Assembly (NCBI GenBank): GCA_009801015.1
Contig: VHZZ01014399.1
Location: 10,708 to 34,304, forward strand
Direction of reading: 5' to 3'
Length of the DNA: 23,597 bases
From: Silene noctiflora
Lineage: Eukaryota > Streptophyta > Magnoliopsida > Caryophyllales > Caryophyllaceae
The translations under genes and the position numbers were made by a program. Positions 19,301 through 23,597 of this stretch are shown here, one piece after another. The first letter of the stretch is position 1. The number at the start of each line of letters is the position of its first letter. Under the pieces are notes generated by a model. It was not told where the DNA came from and searched no databases. It saw only the letters and a program-made list of their open reading frames with translations.

Positions 19301-21271
19301 TTAAAAGCGATATTGGTCGACAAAGAATCGAAATATATATGTTTTGGAAGGCAAATTGGAAAGAAAGATTTTGATGAAGATGAACTTGACTGTCTCTGTC
19401 TTACATCAGAGGATATTAAAAAGTCTGAAGTTAATATAGTAGTGTTTGATGTAACAGCATAATTTTACTTGAGCGGCTTAAGGTGATCAGGCTTTTCCTC
19501 TCACATCATCAACATTTGTTGACTCATCCCTCCTTTGCTACTTCACTATCAGGCAAAAAGTAGTATGGCTTCGCAGTATGGAGAGTAGAAGACAGTAATC
19601 AGTTGAGATTGATGAGATGGATAGAGAAAGGAAACTGTGATTCTTGCATAATGAAATTTGCCTGTTTATAATGAATACTCTCCAATATTAGTTAAGTTGG
19701 TGCTCTTCTGAGTATAGTCCAAATCATTATTTGTTTTCTGAAAAAAAATAAAAGCTAAATTCATTTTGTGCCTTGCTCATTGCAAACTTCTACCTGCGAA
19801 AATTGTTTGTGTATGAGTTGGAAAATTTAAAATATGGAAGTGCAACTTCAACTCATTAATCCTGCTATTTATGTACTTGATCCAGCAGTGTTTTATTAGC
19901 TTTTCTATGCTTCAGTAGGAAAGTGTATCTGATTTTTTAATGCTCTTCGTCATAATTTACTGCAGGCTGTAGAAATTCCACCTGGAAGTACTTCCTCGAT
20001 GGTTGTCATTCAGCCAACGTCAAAGCTTGCTAACTCACCTAGGTATGTGAAAAGACAATAGATACTTCTGTCCGAAATTTGACTATCACTGAACTATTTA
20101 CATCTGCCAGTAGGTCTTCTATAAGACCATTGTACGGCATACAACGGCCTGTAGTAGCTATTATAAGGTAAATGAGCTATTTTAAGGCCGTTATACGCCG
20201 TACAACAGTCTTATTTGAGAATTATGGCTTGTGCTTCTCTGTTACCTTCTACTGGCATTCTGGTAACATGCATAATGAGACTTGACATCTAGTTTTGTTG
20301 CTAGAAGGATTCAGATCCAAGCACAAGCTTTACCTGAATGTGTAGTTTTTAAAAGTTGCCTGCGTCTCGATTTGCTGCTTGATGTACAATATACATGCTA
20401 TGAATCATACGGAGTTTAAGTGCTGCCTTATTGGAGACGTACTGAAATTTGATGAAAATGTTTGCATATAGGTGCTCAACACTTGACTCTTACTGATATT
20501 GTGTTTCTGTTCAGTGTTCACTTTATCCATATAGGAACGCTATTTTGGATTTGTAGTTATGTGTTTTTACCCTTTGTTCTTTTGTTCATTATTTTACCAA
20601 CAGTTCGCATGGTGATAGAAAGGGAGCCTTGGTGCACCGGTTAAGGTGTTGCCTTGTGACTGAGTGGTCACGGGTTCGAGTCTTTGGAGCGGCCCCTTGC
20701 CATTTTGGCAAGGGAAGGCTTACCCCTATTAAACCCTTGTGGTGGGACCCTCGTCTTGCGGGGACGCTATCGCGGTGATACATGTCAACCTCCCCAAATC
20801 ATTTACCTTTTATTTGGATGGAGGGGTTTGATGGTAAATGGAGGGCAACAAATTTCCTTGTCTAGATATCAAAGGGAGAAAATGGAGGAATGCATTTTTC
20901 CTTCAAAAACCTAAATTATAATCCCTCTTCGGATGAAGAAAAAAAACAAGGCTCCACTCCCACCTTCCCTCTCACCTTTTTATCCAGACAAATGCAGTAG
21001 GGATCGTACTTTGTTGTTTTTGTCTGTGTTAAACGCTCTCCTTTCATTATGATCACCTCTTAATATACTATAGCTTCTTAATGCCATTCTGTTGAGGCCA
21101 TGATGTGCCTAGTTTCCAATTCGGGTTTGCAATAACTATCTTAGGCTGGTCTTCACACTGATTTGTAGGGTACAACCATCGTCATTTACTAACCGATTAA
21201 GAGAAGACAGAGTGCGCGGTTCGCAAGGTTCATCATCTTTTCGACAACGGAATGGCCATCCTTCGCCATAA
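2644..21271 (+). CDS. CPL2: RNA polymerase II C-terminal domain phosphatase-like 2 (CPL2-type), 15 exons, 834 aa
   Basis: Join: 2644-3450, 4074-4284, 7867-8024, 8368-8438, 8548-8653, 8751-8840, 9019-9148, 9431-9678, 9813-9867, 10354-10496, 10591-10644, 16400-16496, 16968-17122, 19966-20042, 21169-21271. I placed each exon by protein similarity to the plant CPL1/CPL2 family and checked GT-AG ends and phase; the total is 2505 nt with a single terminal TAA. Family members are nuclear phosphatases that dephosphorylate the RNA polymerase II CTD heptad and modulate stress and hormone responses. Domains seen: plant CPL N-terminal domain (about 8-150), FCP/HAD catalytic core (about 155-400) with nucleophile motif DLDET (D163, D165, T167), [13 protein letters not shown] (T304), CVK (K338) and VIDDR (D363, D364), a Pro/Ser linker (about 450-655), and one dsRNA-binding domain (662-726). 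One dsRBD rather than two, and the linker sequence, favour CPL2 over CPL1. The tail 727-834 is least certain. No break is seen. Confidence 0.95.
2725..2744 (+). repeat. In-frame ATACCA hexanucleotide repeat in exon 1
   Basis: Three perfect ATACCA units plus AT encode alternating Ile-Pro (residues 28-34) inside the variable part of the N-terminal domain. Gain or loss of a unit keeps the frame. Confidence 0.85.
3451..4073 (+). other. CPL2 intron 1 (623 bp)
   Basis: GTAAAC...TTCACAG. T-rich, with a short CA/TA dinucleotide stretch near 3736-3752. No gene or recognisable element seen. Confidence 0.9.
4074..4284 (+). CDS. CPL2: CPL2 exon 2 (residues 270-340): phosphatase core
   Basis: Begins [17 protein letters not shown] and contains the strongly conserved FCP/CPL segment [20 protein letters not shown], whose T304 is the HAD motif II residue by position (inference), and CVKS with K338 as the likely motif III lysine. 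Acceptor TTCACAG|AACCGT, donor TCAG|GTAAGG. It ends one base into codon 340, and exon 3 supplies the other two. Confidence 0.95.
4407..4548 (+). repeat. 71-bp tandem duplication in intron 2
   Basis: ACATGTGGAAA, TTGATGAATCTC and AGAGAAGTATGA-TAG recur with a 71-bp offset (starts 4407 and 4478). The middle of the unit has diverged. Confidence 0.8.
5460..5772. mobile_element. Small TIR element (MITE-like, 313 bp)
   Basis: Ends are inverted copies TCATGGTACCCCT and AGGGGTACCATGA, with partial continuation. The interior is AT-rich and non-coding. No convincing target duplication: short TTTTG strings flank both sides but spacing is unclear. Superfamily unknown. Confidence 0.6.
6722..7130 (+). repeat. 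205-bp tandem duplication in intron 2
   Basis: Two adjacent copies: GGGATCAACAAGCTGGCTGG starts at 6732 and 6937, and ATCTTACTTTT-CCGGCATCAGTG recurs in register. Roughly 85 percent similar by eye, with small indels. Part of an unidentified repeat; no ORF. Confidence 0.88.
7307..7359. repeat. (TA)26 microsatellite
   Basis: Uninterrupted TA repeat, 53 bp, in intron 2, about 0.5 kb before exon 3. Likely length-polymorphic. Confidence 0.98.
7867..8024 (+). CDS. CPL2: CPL2 exon 3 (residues 340-392): HAD motif IV
   Basis: Encodes [11 protein letters not shown] then [21 protein letters not shown]363-D364 are the Mg2+-binding acidic pair of the phosphatase, followed by [18 protein letters not shown], typical of plant CPL1/2. 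Acceptor TTATCAG, donor GAG|GTAATA, phase 0. Confidence 0.95.
8025..8367 (+). other. CPL2 intron 3 (343 bp)
   Basis: GTAATA...AATAG; plain AT-rich intron, no element seen. Confidence 0.9.
8368..8438 (+). CDS. CPL2: CPL2 exon 4 (residues 393-416)
   Basis: Encodes [20 protein letters not shown] then GFF, the conserved end of the phosphatase core in CPL1/2. Donor CAA|GTGAGT follows two bases of a Lys codon completed by exon 5. Confidence 0.93.
8548..8653 (+). CDS. CPL2: CPL2 exon 5 (residues 416-451)
   Basis: Encodes [18 protein letters not shown] and [14 protein letters not shown], a region conserved in CPL1/2 directly after the core. Acceptor GTAACAG, donor GAG|GTAGGA, phase 0. Confidence 0.93.
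8751..8840 (+). CDS. CPL2: CPL2 exon 6 (residues 452-481)
   Basis: Encodes a variable linker ending in [12 protein letters not shown], where E-V-E-R-R-L is a family landmark. It is preceded by a pure poly-T polypyrimidine tract and ATTTAG. Donor TTG|GTAACC, phase 0. Confidence 0.92.
9019..9148 (+). CDS. CPL2: CPL2 exon 7 (residues 482-525), weak donor
   Basis: Low-complexity Asn/Ser-rich linker. The acceptor is TTAAAG. The donor CAAA|GTACTA is weak, but it is the one that keeps phase with exon 8 and makes MPSQ-SLLGVP, matching the family's LLG-P block. Reading through gives an in-frame stop at 9298-9300. Confidence 0.83.
9431..9678 (+). CDS. CPL2: CPL2 exon 8 (residues 525-607)
   Basis: Encodes [10 protein letters not shown], then [20 protein letters not shown], resembling the proline-rich linker of CPL2 (GGW plus acidic residues). 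Acceptor TTAGAAG, donor GAG|GTTTAT. Reading past the donor reaches a TAG at 9697-9699. Confidence 0.88.
9813..9867 (+). CDS. CPL2: CPL2 exon 9 (residues 608-626), short linker exon
   Basis: This 55-nt exon was placed by phase: exon 8 ends in phase 0 and exon 10 needs one base first. Acceptor GACTGCAG and donor ACAG|GTACAT supply exactly that and give [19 protein letters not shown]. Its sequence is not conserved enough to prove it by similarity. Confidence 0.75.
9868..10353 (+). other. CPL2 intron 9 (486 bp)
   Basis: GTACAT...AACAG; AT-rich, no element seen. It depends on exon 9 being real; otherwise introns 8 and 9 form one intron from 9679. Confidence 0.7.
10354..10496 (+). CDS. CPL2: CPL2 exon 10 (residues 626-673): start of dsRNA-binding domain
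   Basis: Variable Asn/Ser-rich segment, then [17 protein letters not shown], the first helix of the dsRBD. Acceptor GAACAG, donor AAG|GTTTGT, phase 0. Confidence 0.92.
10591..10644 (+). CDS. CPL2: CPL2 exon 11 (residues 674-691): dsRBD beta strands
   Basis: 54-nt exon encoding [18 protein letters not shown], the first beta strands of the dsRBD. Acceptor GGCGCAAG, donor GAG|GTTAGT. A 5755-bp intron follows before the rest of the domain. Confidence 0.93.
11144..11327. mobile_element. Stowaway-like MITE (184 bp), degenerate
   Basis: Left end CTCCCTCCATCCATTTTAT and right end ATAGATGGAAGGAC are diverged inverted copies of the Stowaway terminal motif CTCCCTCCGT. TA dinucleotides flank both ends (11142-11143 and 11328-11329), as for Tc1/mariner target duplication. 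Confidence 0.72.
11475..13330 (-). pseudogene. 5'-truncated, decayed RTE-type LINE (reverse transcriptase part)
   Basis: In minus translation, fragments in changing frames follow the plant RTE order: [15 protein letters not shown] (about 13260), [20 protein letters not shown] (about 13150), [20 protein letters not shown] (about 12930), [20 protein letters not shown] (about 12590), MMFAYDIV (about 12530), [14 protein letters not shown] (about 12200), [20 protein letters not shown] (about 12100) and [16 protein letters not shown] (about 11990). Frameshifts and stops break it. The catalytic FADD reads FAYD (codons at 12533-12544). The endonuclease part is absent. The 3' end near 11475-11530 has the usual GACCCCA-ATTTGGGA-TAAGGCT-like tail (here GGCCAACCCCACATCATTTT). 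Confidence 0.88.
11701..11840 (-). repeat. 70-bp tandem duplication at the LINE 3' end
   Basis: Two nearly identical 70-bp units start at 11701 and 11771 (ACTTAAAAGAGT-GAATAAAAAG, CATGTAAGAATCAAACTCCA), with about four differences. It spans the end of the RT frame and the start of the 3' untranslated part. Confidence 0.9.
13461..13786. mobile_element. Stowaway-like MITE (326 bp)
   Basis: Left CTCCCTCCTATCCTCTATTT and right ATGGGATGAGAGGGAG are inverted copies, continuing into TTTTCTTCCC on the left and GGGGAAGAAAAT on the right. TA flanks both ends (13459-13460, 13787-13788). An internal CTCCCTCCC at 13729 pairs with the same right end, so a shorter element could be nested. Confidence 0.78.
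13541..13672 (+). repeat. 54-bp tandem repeat inside the MITE
   Basis: CTTTTACTCTTATTTTATTC starts at 13541, 13595 and 13648, each followed by CCTCTCTCCTATCACCAAAC in the first two units. About 2.5 copies; pyrimidine-rich. Confidence 0.88.
14579..14631. other. Ambiguous bases (N at 14579, 14581, 14605, 14625, 14631)
   Basis: Five single Ns in a low-complexity AT-rich part of the LTR: an assembly or consensus problem, not biology. Confidence 0.98.
15121..15150 (-). promoter_or_regulatory. LTR TATA box within an inverted repeat
   Basis: Minus-strand TATATAA at 15133-15139 lies between perfect 8-bp arms ATTCAACC (15121-15128) and GGTTGAAT (15143-15150). Its place about 545 bp into the LTR suits a U3/R boundary. 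Confidence 0.6.
15868..16105. repeat. Purine-rich (G/A) block, about 240 bp
   Basis: The plus strand is mainly G and A with few pyrimidines. It gives a long minus-strand open frame (15760-16128) of Ser/Pro/Leu-rich low complexity that resembles no protein family. Origin is unknown, possibly a decayed transposon interior. Confidence 0.7.
16266..16336 (+). repeat. TAGGTACCTTTG direct repeat pair, 59 bp apart
   Basis: TAGGTACCTTTG occurs at 16266 and 16325 just before exon 12. It resembles the CACCTTTGGTA interior of the TIR element at 5460-5772. Identity of the source element unknown. Confidence 0.5.
16400..16496 (+). CDS. CPL2: CPL2 exon 12 (residues 692-724): dsRBD C-terminal half
   Basis: Encodes [20 protein letters not shown] and [11 protein letters not shown]: the third strand and the basic [11 protein letters not shown] helix start that contacts the RNA major groove in dsRBDs. 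Acceptor TTTAG, donor GCTG|GTTTGT, which splits a Gly codon. Without splicing, a TAA follows within three codons. Confidence 0.94.
16497..16967 (+). other. CPL2 intron 12 (471 bp)
   Basis: GTTTGT...GTGCAG; T-rich plain intron, no element seen. Confidence 0.92.
16968..17122 (+). CDS. CPL2: CPL2 exon 13 (residues 724-775)
   Basis: Starts GKYMAYV (end of the dsRBD helix), then an acidic, variable segment with [19 protein letters not shown]-x-W-[DE] resembles the C-terminal part of CPL2. Acceptor TGTGCAG, donor GAG|GTTAGC. Confidence 0.88.
17361..17640 (+). mobile_element. Possible LTR fragment
   Basis: TGTTTAACACCCCCATTTAT at 17361 resembles the TGT-AACACCCCCAT opening of many plant gypsy LTRs, and the following GGCGAACCGTGGAACAATAA is of LTR style. 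The end is not found. Confidence 0.35.
17653..17850 (+). repeat. Degenerate minisatellite (GGCAACATGGGTATGTC)
   Basis: CACAAGT-TTAAAGGCAACATGG with GGGTATGTC recurs at 17654 and 17699, and looser copies (ATCAAAGGCAGGTTGGGTAT, GACCAAGGGTACATGT, CAACAAGGGAGCATGT) follow. A further pair at about 18580-18620 (GAGTATCAAAGACATGGGCA, GACCAAGGGCATGT) lies beyond the TIR element, which therefore seems to have inserted into the array. Confidence 0.7.
17866..18562. mobile_element. TIR element (about 490 bp without its nested MITE)
   Basis: Left GAAGCACGAACACTT with TGTGTCCGACACCGACTC, and right, read inverted, GTAGCACCAAAAGGGATACG with GGACACAGACACAG: diverged inverted ends of the GAAGCAC-GGACAC type common in plant MULE-like MITEs. 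No clear target duplication. A Stowaway is inserted at 18202-18408. Confidence 0.5.
18202..18408. mobile_element. Stowaway-like MITE (207 bp), nested
   Basis: Left CTCCCTTCGTTTCGATCAAT-AGTTATCTATT and right (inverted) CTCCCTCCGTCCCGGTCAAT-AGTTATCTATT share long ends. The flanks are TA on the left and TG on the right, a decayed TA duplication. The right end carries a tandem repeat of AAATAGATAACTATT. Confidence 0.85.
19966..20042 (+). CDS. CPL2: CPL2 exon 14 (residues 776-801)
   Basis: Encodes [20 protein letters not shown] then LANSPR. Good acceptor TACTGCAG and donor CTAG|GTATGT, and the phase (+2) fits exon 15. No domain is recognised, and support is from splice sites, phase and reading frame. 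Confidence 0.75.
20117..20222. repeat. 106-bp inverted repeat, hairpin MITE
   Basis: Left arm TTCTATAAGACCATTGTACG-GCATACAACGGCC pairs with the right arm, read inverted as TTCTCAAATAAGACTGTTGT-ACGGCGTATAACGGCC, with few mismatches and almost no loop. RNA from either strand would form one long stem. Confidence 0.82.
20622..20790 (+). mobile_element. Au-like SINE (tRNA-derived)
   Basis: GGGAGCCTTGGTGCACCGGT begins the tRNA-like head with an A-box-like region at about 20629-20643 and a good B box GGTTCGAGTC at 20673-20682. The body (CCCCTTGCCATTTTGGCAAG, AAGGCTTACCCCTATTAAAC, CCTTGTGGTGGGACCCT) follows the Au SINE layout. The 3' end and target duplication are unclear. Confidence 0.85.
21169..21271 (+). 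CDS. CPL2: CPL2 exon 15 (residues 801-834), C-terminus and stop
   Basis: Encodes a basic Ser/Arg/Gln-rich tail ([20 protein letters not shown]) ending GHPSP and TAA at 21269-21271. Acceptor TTTGTAG. Basic C-termini in this family serve nuclear import and CTD binding (inference here). Confidence 0.75.
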
Positions 21272-21685
21272 GCTATTTTGGGGAATCTATATTAACAGAA
21301 AGAATCGAGTGGTTTACAGCTCCTTTTGACACAGAGATGCGGATGACATATCCAATTGCTGATTTGAAATGTTCGTTACCATGGATCGATGGTTAGACAA
21401 GCGAAGCTGAGATGTAGGTTTAGCGAATGTTGGGTAGATTTTGCACTACGTTGAGATGCCTAATCGAGCATCAATGTAAGTGGACTTATAGTTTTGCTGC
21501 TGCTAATGTATGGTCCTTGTTCATAATGCTTTTTGCGTGTTATCAATTATTTTTGGGGTATATTCGTGGACGTTGTAGTGTCGCCGTGTCGATACTTGTG
21601 GGTTACTTAATTCATCTAATCATCTTATGACCTTAGCATTACGATTTATAACCTATAACGCTGACATCTATGATTAAGACACCGA
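21272..21685 (+). other. CPL2 3' untranslated region and downstream flank
   Basis: No AATAAA is present. The T- and G-rich stretch at 21480-21640 with AATTATTT near 21546 is a plausible plant polyadenylation region, but the cleavage site cannot be placed. Confidence 0.45.
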
Positions 21686-21891
21686 GGCCTTGTTTGGATA
21701 CAAATGTATGAAGGAGAGGGAGCGGAGGAGGAAGGTGGGAAGGGAAAGGGAAGGGTAGTGAGGGATGGAGAGAGGAGTCCTCCCTCTAAATCTTTTCTTT
21801 TCTTTGCTGGAAGTGAACAATTTGACTTGTAGGAGGTGTCTAATATTCCTCTCCTCCGAATCCCTTCAATTCCACATATTCAAATAAGGCC
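21686..21891. mobile_element. Small TIR element (206 bp) downstream of CPL2
   Basis: Left GGCCTTGTTTGGATACAAAT and right, inverted, GGCCTTATTTGAATATGTGG. The interior has a purine-rich left half and a pyrimidine-rich right half that partly pair. GGCCTTGTTTGG ends are common in plant hAT- or Harbinger-type MITEs; no target duplication is clear. Confidence 0.65.
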
Positions 21892-22098
21892 TAACTATGT
21901 GTTTAATTAGTTTTCAGACACTGTTAAAAATTTAAACTCGCTAAAAGCTCCCATTAAGATACCGTGACAACAAAAATGCTTACTAGTGATACTAAAATTT
22001 CAAGTTGTTCTCCCATATTTGGAATCAATATTCAGAACAGTGGTATTTTATTCATATTTCTCAATTTCTGCTGAATTTTGGATAGGGTTATTTGATAG

Positions 22099-22722
22099 GA
22101 ATAACATAAACTATGTCCTCCATTTTCATATTAATTTAGAGTAGACTAATTTAGATCCTATGCATTTAATGCGCGGTATTTATATAGTTTTTATTTTTGT
22201 ATTACTTAATCATGCTAAATTAACATCTTACTAATTTTTCATATTTCACGTCATTATATTTTAATATGAGAAGAAAAAATTGAATTGTAAAATTATTTAA
22301 AAAAAACTGAGATTAATCTTTATTATGGATGACCTGGTTGTTTACCTATTATAACAGGTTAAAAACGATTAAAAAAGACTAGTCTTTTTGAGGGTTTATC
22401 AACAAACCTACATCAATAATTATTTAAGAAAATTCTAGAGTTGGTTGCTTAGAATGAGATTAATAATTAAGGGAATATCAAAGTTAAATATACTCAGATT
22501 GGGAACCTAGATTTTTTGAGGGATTATCGACAAACCCACATCAATTGAAAACCTAACTTTAAAGAAGATCTTTATTATGGATGACCTGGTTGTTTACCTA
22601 TTATAATAGGTTGAAAAAGACTATAAATCATTACGGGAATAGAGGGTCAATGTTACAGATTATTCTGAGTTAAAGTATAGAATGGATTATTACGAGAAGG
22701 GGAGACATAGTTTGGATTATTT
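22099..22722. mobile_element. Candidate TIR element with internal repeats
   Basis: GAATAACATAAACTATGTCC at 22099 and, inverted from 22722, AATAATCCAAACTATGTCTC are similar over about 20 bases. The interior is repeat-rich (see 22316-22622). Exact ends, target duplication and family are not established, and the TIR may be chance similarity in AT-rich DNA. Confidence 0.4.
22316..22622 (+). repeat. Interleaved direct repeats (252-bp and about 127-bp spacing)
   Basis: ATCTTTATTATGGATGACCT-GGTTGTTTACCTATTATAA starts at 22316 and 22568 with about two differences in 50 bases. TTTTTGAGGG-TTATC-ACAAACC-ACATCAA occurs near 22385 and 22513. A perfect 18-bp palindrome AAAAAGACTAGTCTTTTT sits at 22372-22389. 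Confidence 0.85.
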
Positions 22723-22758
22723 TTATTTTTACGTGTGTATGTTTCCACGCCATGACCA

Positions 22759-22767
22759 AAATTAAGC
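22759..22767 (+). repeat. Target site duplication, left copy (AAATTAAGC)
   Basis: Perfect 9-bp match to 23504-23512, directly abutting the MITE termini. Confidence 0.9.
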
Positions 22768-23503
22768 GGAATTACTTTTTCACATACGGATTTTACTCTT
22801 TCACATACACTTTTTTATTAACTTTCCGTATCATACCCTTTTCATAAACCTAGACAAATTAAGTCTTATATTTCCCTTTCTCCTAAAATTGAATCTAATT
22901 ATTCTAAAAACTTAAATAATGGATTATAGTTCTCCAATTAATAAAGTAATTTTTTTGTTTAACAATGACTAATATGTTTTGTTAAAATTATTAGGGTTTT
23001 TTAATTTGTAAAATTAATGTATACCTATTTACAATTGTTATCAATGAGACGTGGTGGTTCTGGATGGGGCGCGGGGTTAGAGGGTGGTACGTGAAGGTGT
23101 GTTTGCTGAGTTTGATGTGATTGAACGGTACTCGATAATTTGTATCGAGAGAGATGTGAGATTCCATTGGCCACCAGCAACACCTATCACTGAGTTCTAA
23201 TTTCTTATCATTTTTCACATAAATGGTCGACGTACAAGCATTCATTCCAATATTCATAGAATTGTACAGGGATTATTCTGCCATCCCTTTATTTCCTTTT
23301 TTTTTTTTCTTTCCACGTTTTAGTGAGGTCGGCGACTGAACTGACCGAAGCAAGGGTACTGAACAGAGATGGTGTGGTGGTGAAGGGAGATGAAGGAAGG
23401 GAGAAAAAAATCAATTGGTTGAAAGAATGAAAAAAATGACAAGGCTAAAATCGTAAAAGTCGTATGTGAAAAAGTAAAATCCGTATGTGAAAAAGTACGT
23501 CCC
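22768..23503. mobile_element. Complete MULE-type MITE (736 bp) with 9-bp target duplication
   Basis: Left terminus GGAATTACTTTTTCACATAC and inverted right terminus GGGACGTACTTTTTCACATA pair over about 48 bp, continuing through CGGATTTTACT-TTTCACATAC. The flanks are a perfect 9-bp direct repeat AAATTAAGC at 22759-22767 and 23504-23512, as Mutator-type transposases leave. The interior has no transposase; it is partly G-rich (23040-23100). Non-autonomous. Confidence 0.9.
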
Positions 23504-23512
23504 AAATTAAGC
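23504..23512 (+). repeat. Target site duplication, right copy (AAATTAAGC)
   Basis: Perfect 9-bp match to 22759-22767, directly after the terminal CCC of the MITE. Confidence 0.9.
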
Positions 23513-23597
23513 TGCTTCTTATTGAGGTATTATTTGTTACTCAACTCCCGGGCTGACGTGTTTTCTCCCTTCTGGGCTACTCGTCATGGGGTAGTTC
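23513..23597. other. Flank, nothing recognised
   Basis: 85 bp of unassigned sequence to the window end; no gene or element seen. Confidence 0.8.

Larger units (their letters stand above)
17123..19965 (+). other. CPL2 intron 13 (2843 bp)
   Basis: GTTAGC...CTGCAG. Contains a possible LTR start (17361), a degenerate minisatellite (17653-17850, resumed at 18575), a TIR element with a nested Stowaway (17866-18562) and, from 18640 to 19965, AT-rich sequence with nothing recognised. Confidence 0.88.
20043..21168 (+). other. CPL2 intron 14 (1126 bp)
   Basis: GTATGT...TTGTAG. Holds the inverted repeat at 20117-20222 and the SINE at 20622-20790. After the SINE, 20805-20985 contains TATTTGGATGGAGGGG and, inverted, TTTATCCAGACAAATG, a faint TIR pattern I could not confirm. 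Confidence 0.85.

Noticed and set aside
20622..20693. Possible tRNA gene
   Set aside because: A- and B-box-like sequences are present, but there is no complete cloverleaf and the downstream body is that of an Au-like SINE.
2644..21271. Assignment as CPL1
   Set aside because: CPL1 has two dsRBDs and a different C-terminus; only one dsRBD is found here and the linker (LLG-P, GGW) looks CPL2-like.

Overview
The window is nuclear DNA of a flowering plant, most likely a eudicot. The evidence is one intron-rich gene with GT-AG introns of plant type, packed with plant transposons: Athila/Tat-like LTRs with a tRNA-Asp primer site, an RTE-type LINE, an Au-like SINE, Stowaway-like MITEs and a MULE-type MITE. 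A Caryophyllales source is possible from the style of the LTRs, but I cannot prove it. Five N bases at 14579-14631 show a draft assembly.

One host gene fills most of the window: 2644-21271 on the plus strand, 15 coding exons, an RNA polymerase II CTD phosphatase-like protein of the CPL2 type. All exon joins keep the reading frame and give 834 residues. In order these are a plant CPL N-terminal domain, the FCP/HAD phosphatase core with DLDET (163-167) and DD (363-364), a low-complexity linker, one double-stranded-RNA-binding domain (662-726) and a basic Ser/Arg-rich tail. I see no frameshift or stop, so the gene looks functional.

Region by region: 1-2128 is a patchwork of retroelement pieces (a plus-strand LTR end, a minus-strand LTR fragment, then a minus-strand Athila/Tat-like LTR with its primer binding site and 94-bp tandem repeats), followed by the right end of a MULE-type MITE. 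2129-2643 is the promoter and 5' leader. Intron 2 (3.6 kb) holds tandem duplications, a small TIR element and a (TA)n tract. Intron 11 (5.8 kb) splits the dsRNA-binding domain and holds two Stowaway-like MITEs, a dead RTE LINE, an antisense LTR and a purine-rich block. Intron 13 (2.8 kb) holds a degenerate minisatellite, a TIR element and a Stowaway nested in it. Intron 14 holds a 106-bp inverted repeat and an Au-like SINE. Downstream of the gene are a small TIR element, a repeat-rich TIR-bounded block, and a complete 736-bp MULE-type MITE with a perfect 9-bp target duplication.

I found no new biochemical system. The most interesting points are the well-delimited MULE-type MITE family with copies on both sides of the gene, antisense LTR/LINE load inside the intron that cuts the dsRNA-binding domain, and enhancer-like LTR repeats less than 1.1 kb upstream of the start codon.
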